Below are positions 63,989 to 64,000 of a stretch of 64,000 bases of DNA, piece after piece (positions within the stretch are counted from its first letter, which is position 1; each line of letters begins with the position of its first letter). Under the pieces are notes generated by a model that saw only the letters and a program-made list of their open reading frames with translations, did no database searches and was not told where the DNA came from. The DNA lies in contig JAMXIF010000058.1 in the NCBI GenBank assembly GCA_028583685.1, forward strand, positions 15,335,594 through 15,399,593, in the 5' to 3' direction. This DNA is from Petaurus breviceps papuanus (Eukaryota; Chordata; Mammalia; Diprotodontia; Petauridae). Both the position numbers and the translations under genes were made by a program.

Positions 63989-64000
63989 TGGGAGAAAGTA

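Overview
This is a marsupial genomic window with no gene that can be called confidently. The organism is read from its repeats. There are many MAR1 SINEs (tRNA head, MIR-like core, and a tail resembling the BovB LINE end, with motifs such as GAAGAGTC and AACAACAA). There are also 'GGCNGCTAGGTGGC' tRNA-derived SINEs ending in CCCAATTGCC plus an A-run, THER1/MIR and MIR3-like SINEs, L2, L3/CR1 LINEs, and 3' ends of marsupial-type L1. Species cannot be decided; opossum and Australian lineages share these families. CpG is strongly depleted except at a few points, as expected for methylated mammalian DNA.

Layout: 1-12 kb holds MIR, L2 and old L1 fragments with a candidate conserved element at 1.5-1.8 kb. 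12-18 kb is mostly unassigned sequence with MAR1 and MIR3 copies, ending in a CpG-rich, promoter-like block at 17.9-18.26 kb. 19.8-22.9 kb contains an old local duplication, one copy of which encloses a homeodomain-motif-rich element (20.53-20.74 kb). 23-33 kb is a mosaic of L2, L1, MIR and polypurine microsatellites. At 33.55-33.81 kb a near-perfect 35-bp hairpin lies next to a possible minus-strand exon. 34-40 kb is unassigned sequence and microsatellites. 41.1-46.1 kb carries two decayed plus-strand L3/CR1 copies. 46-54 kb holds SINE nests, a TSD-flanked copy of a local 90-bp segment and an L1 3' end inserted into a MIR3. 54.7-59.4 kb is a minus-strand L3/CR1 into which a hAT transposon (itself hit by a SINE) and a solo LTR were inserted. 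59.4-64 kb returns to SINEs, microsatellites and candidate regulatory elements.

No gene partnership can be described. The window reads as intergenic or intronic DNA, with scattered short repeat-free blocks of balanced, motif-rich sequence that are candidate regulatory elements. Their conservation cannot be tested here. The best leads are the plus-strand hairpin at 33,735-33,814, the CpG-rich block at 17.9-18.26 kb and the two local duplications. Repeat calls rest on recognising consensus segments from memory, so ends are approximate unless target-site duplications are quoted. Open reading frames through microsatellites and SINEs were ignored as chance.
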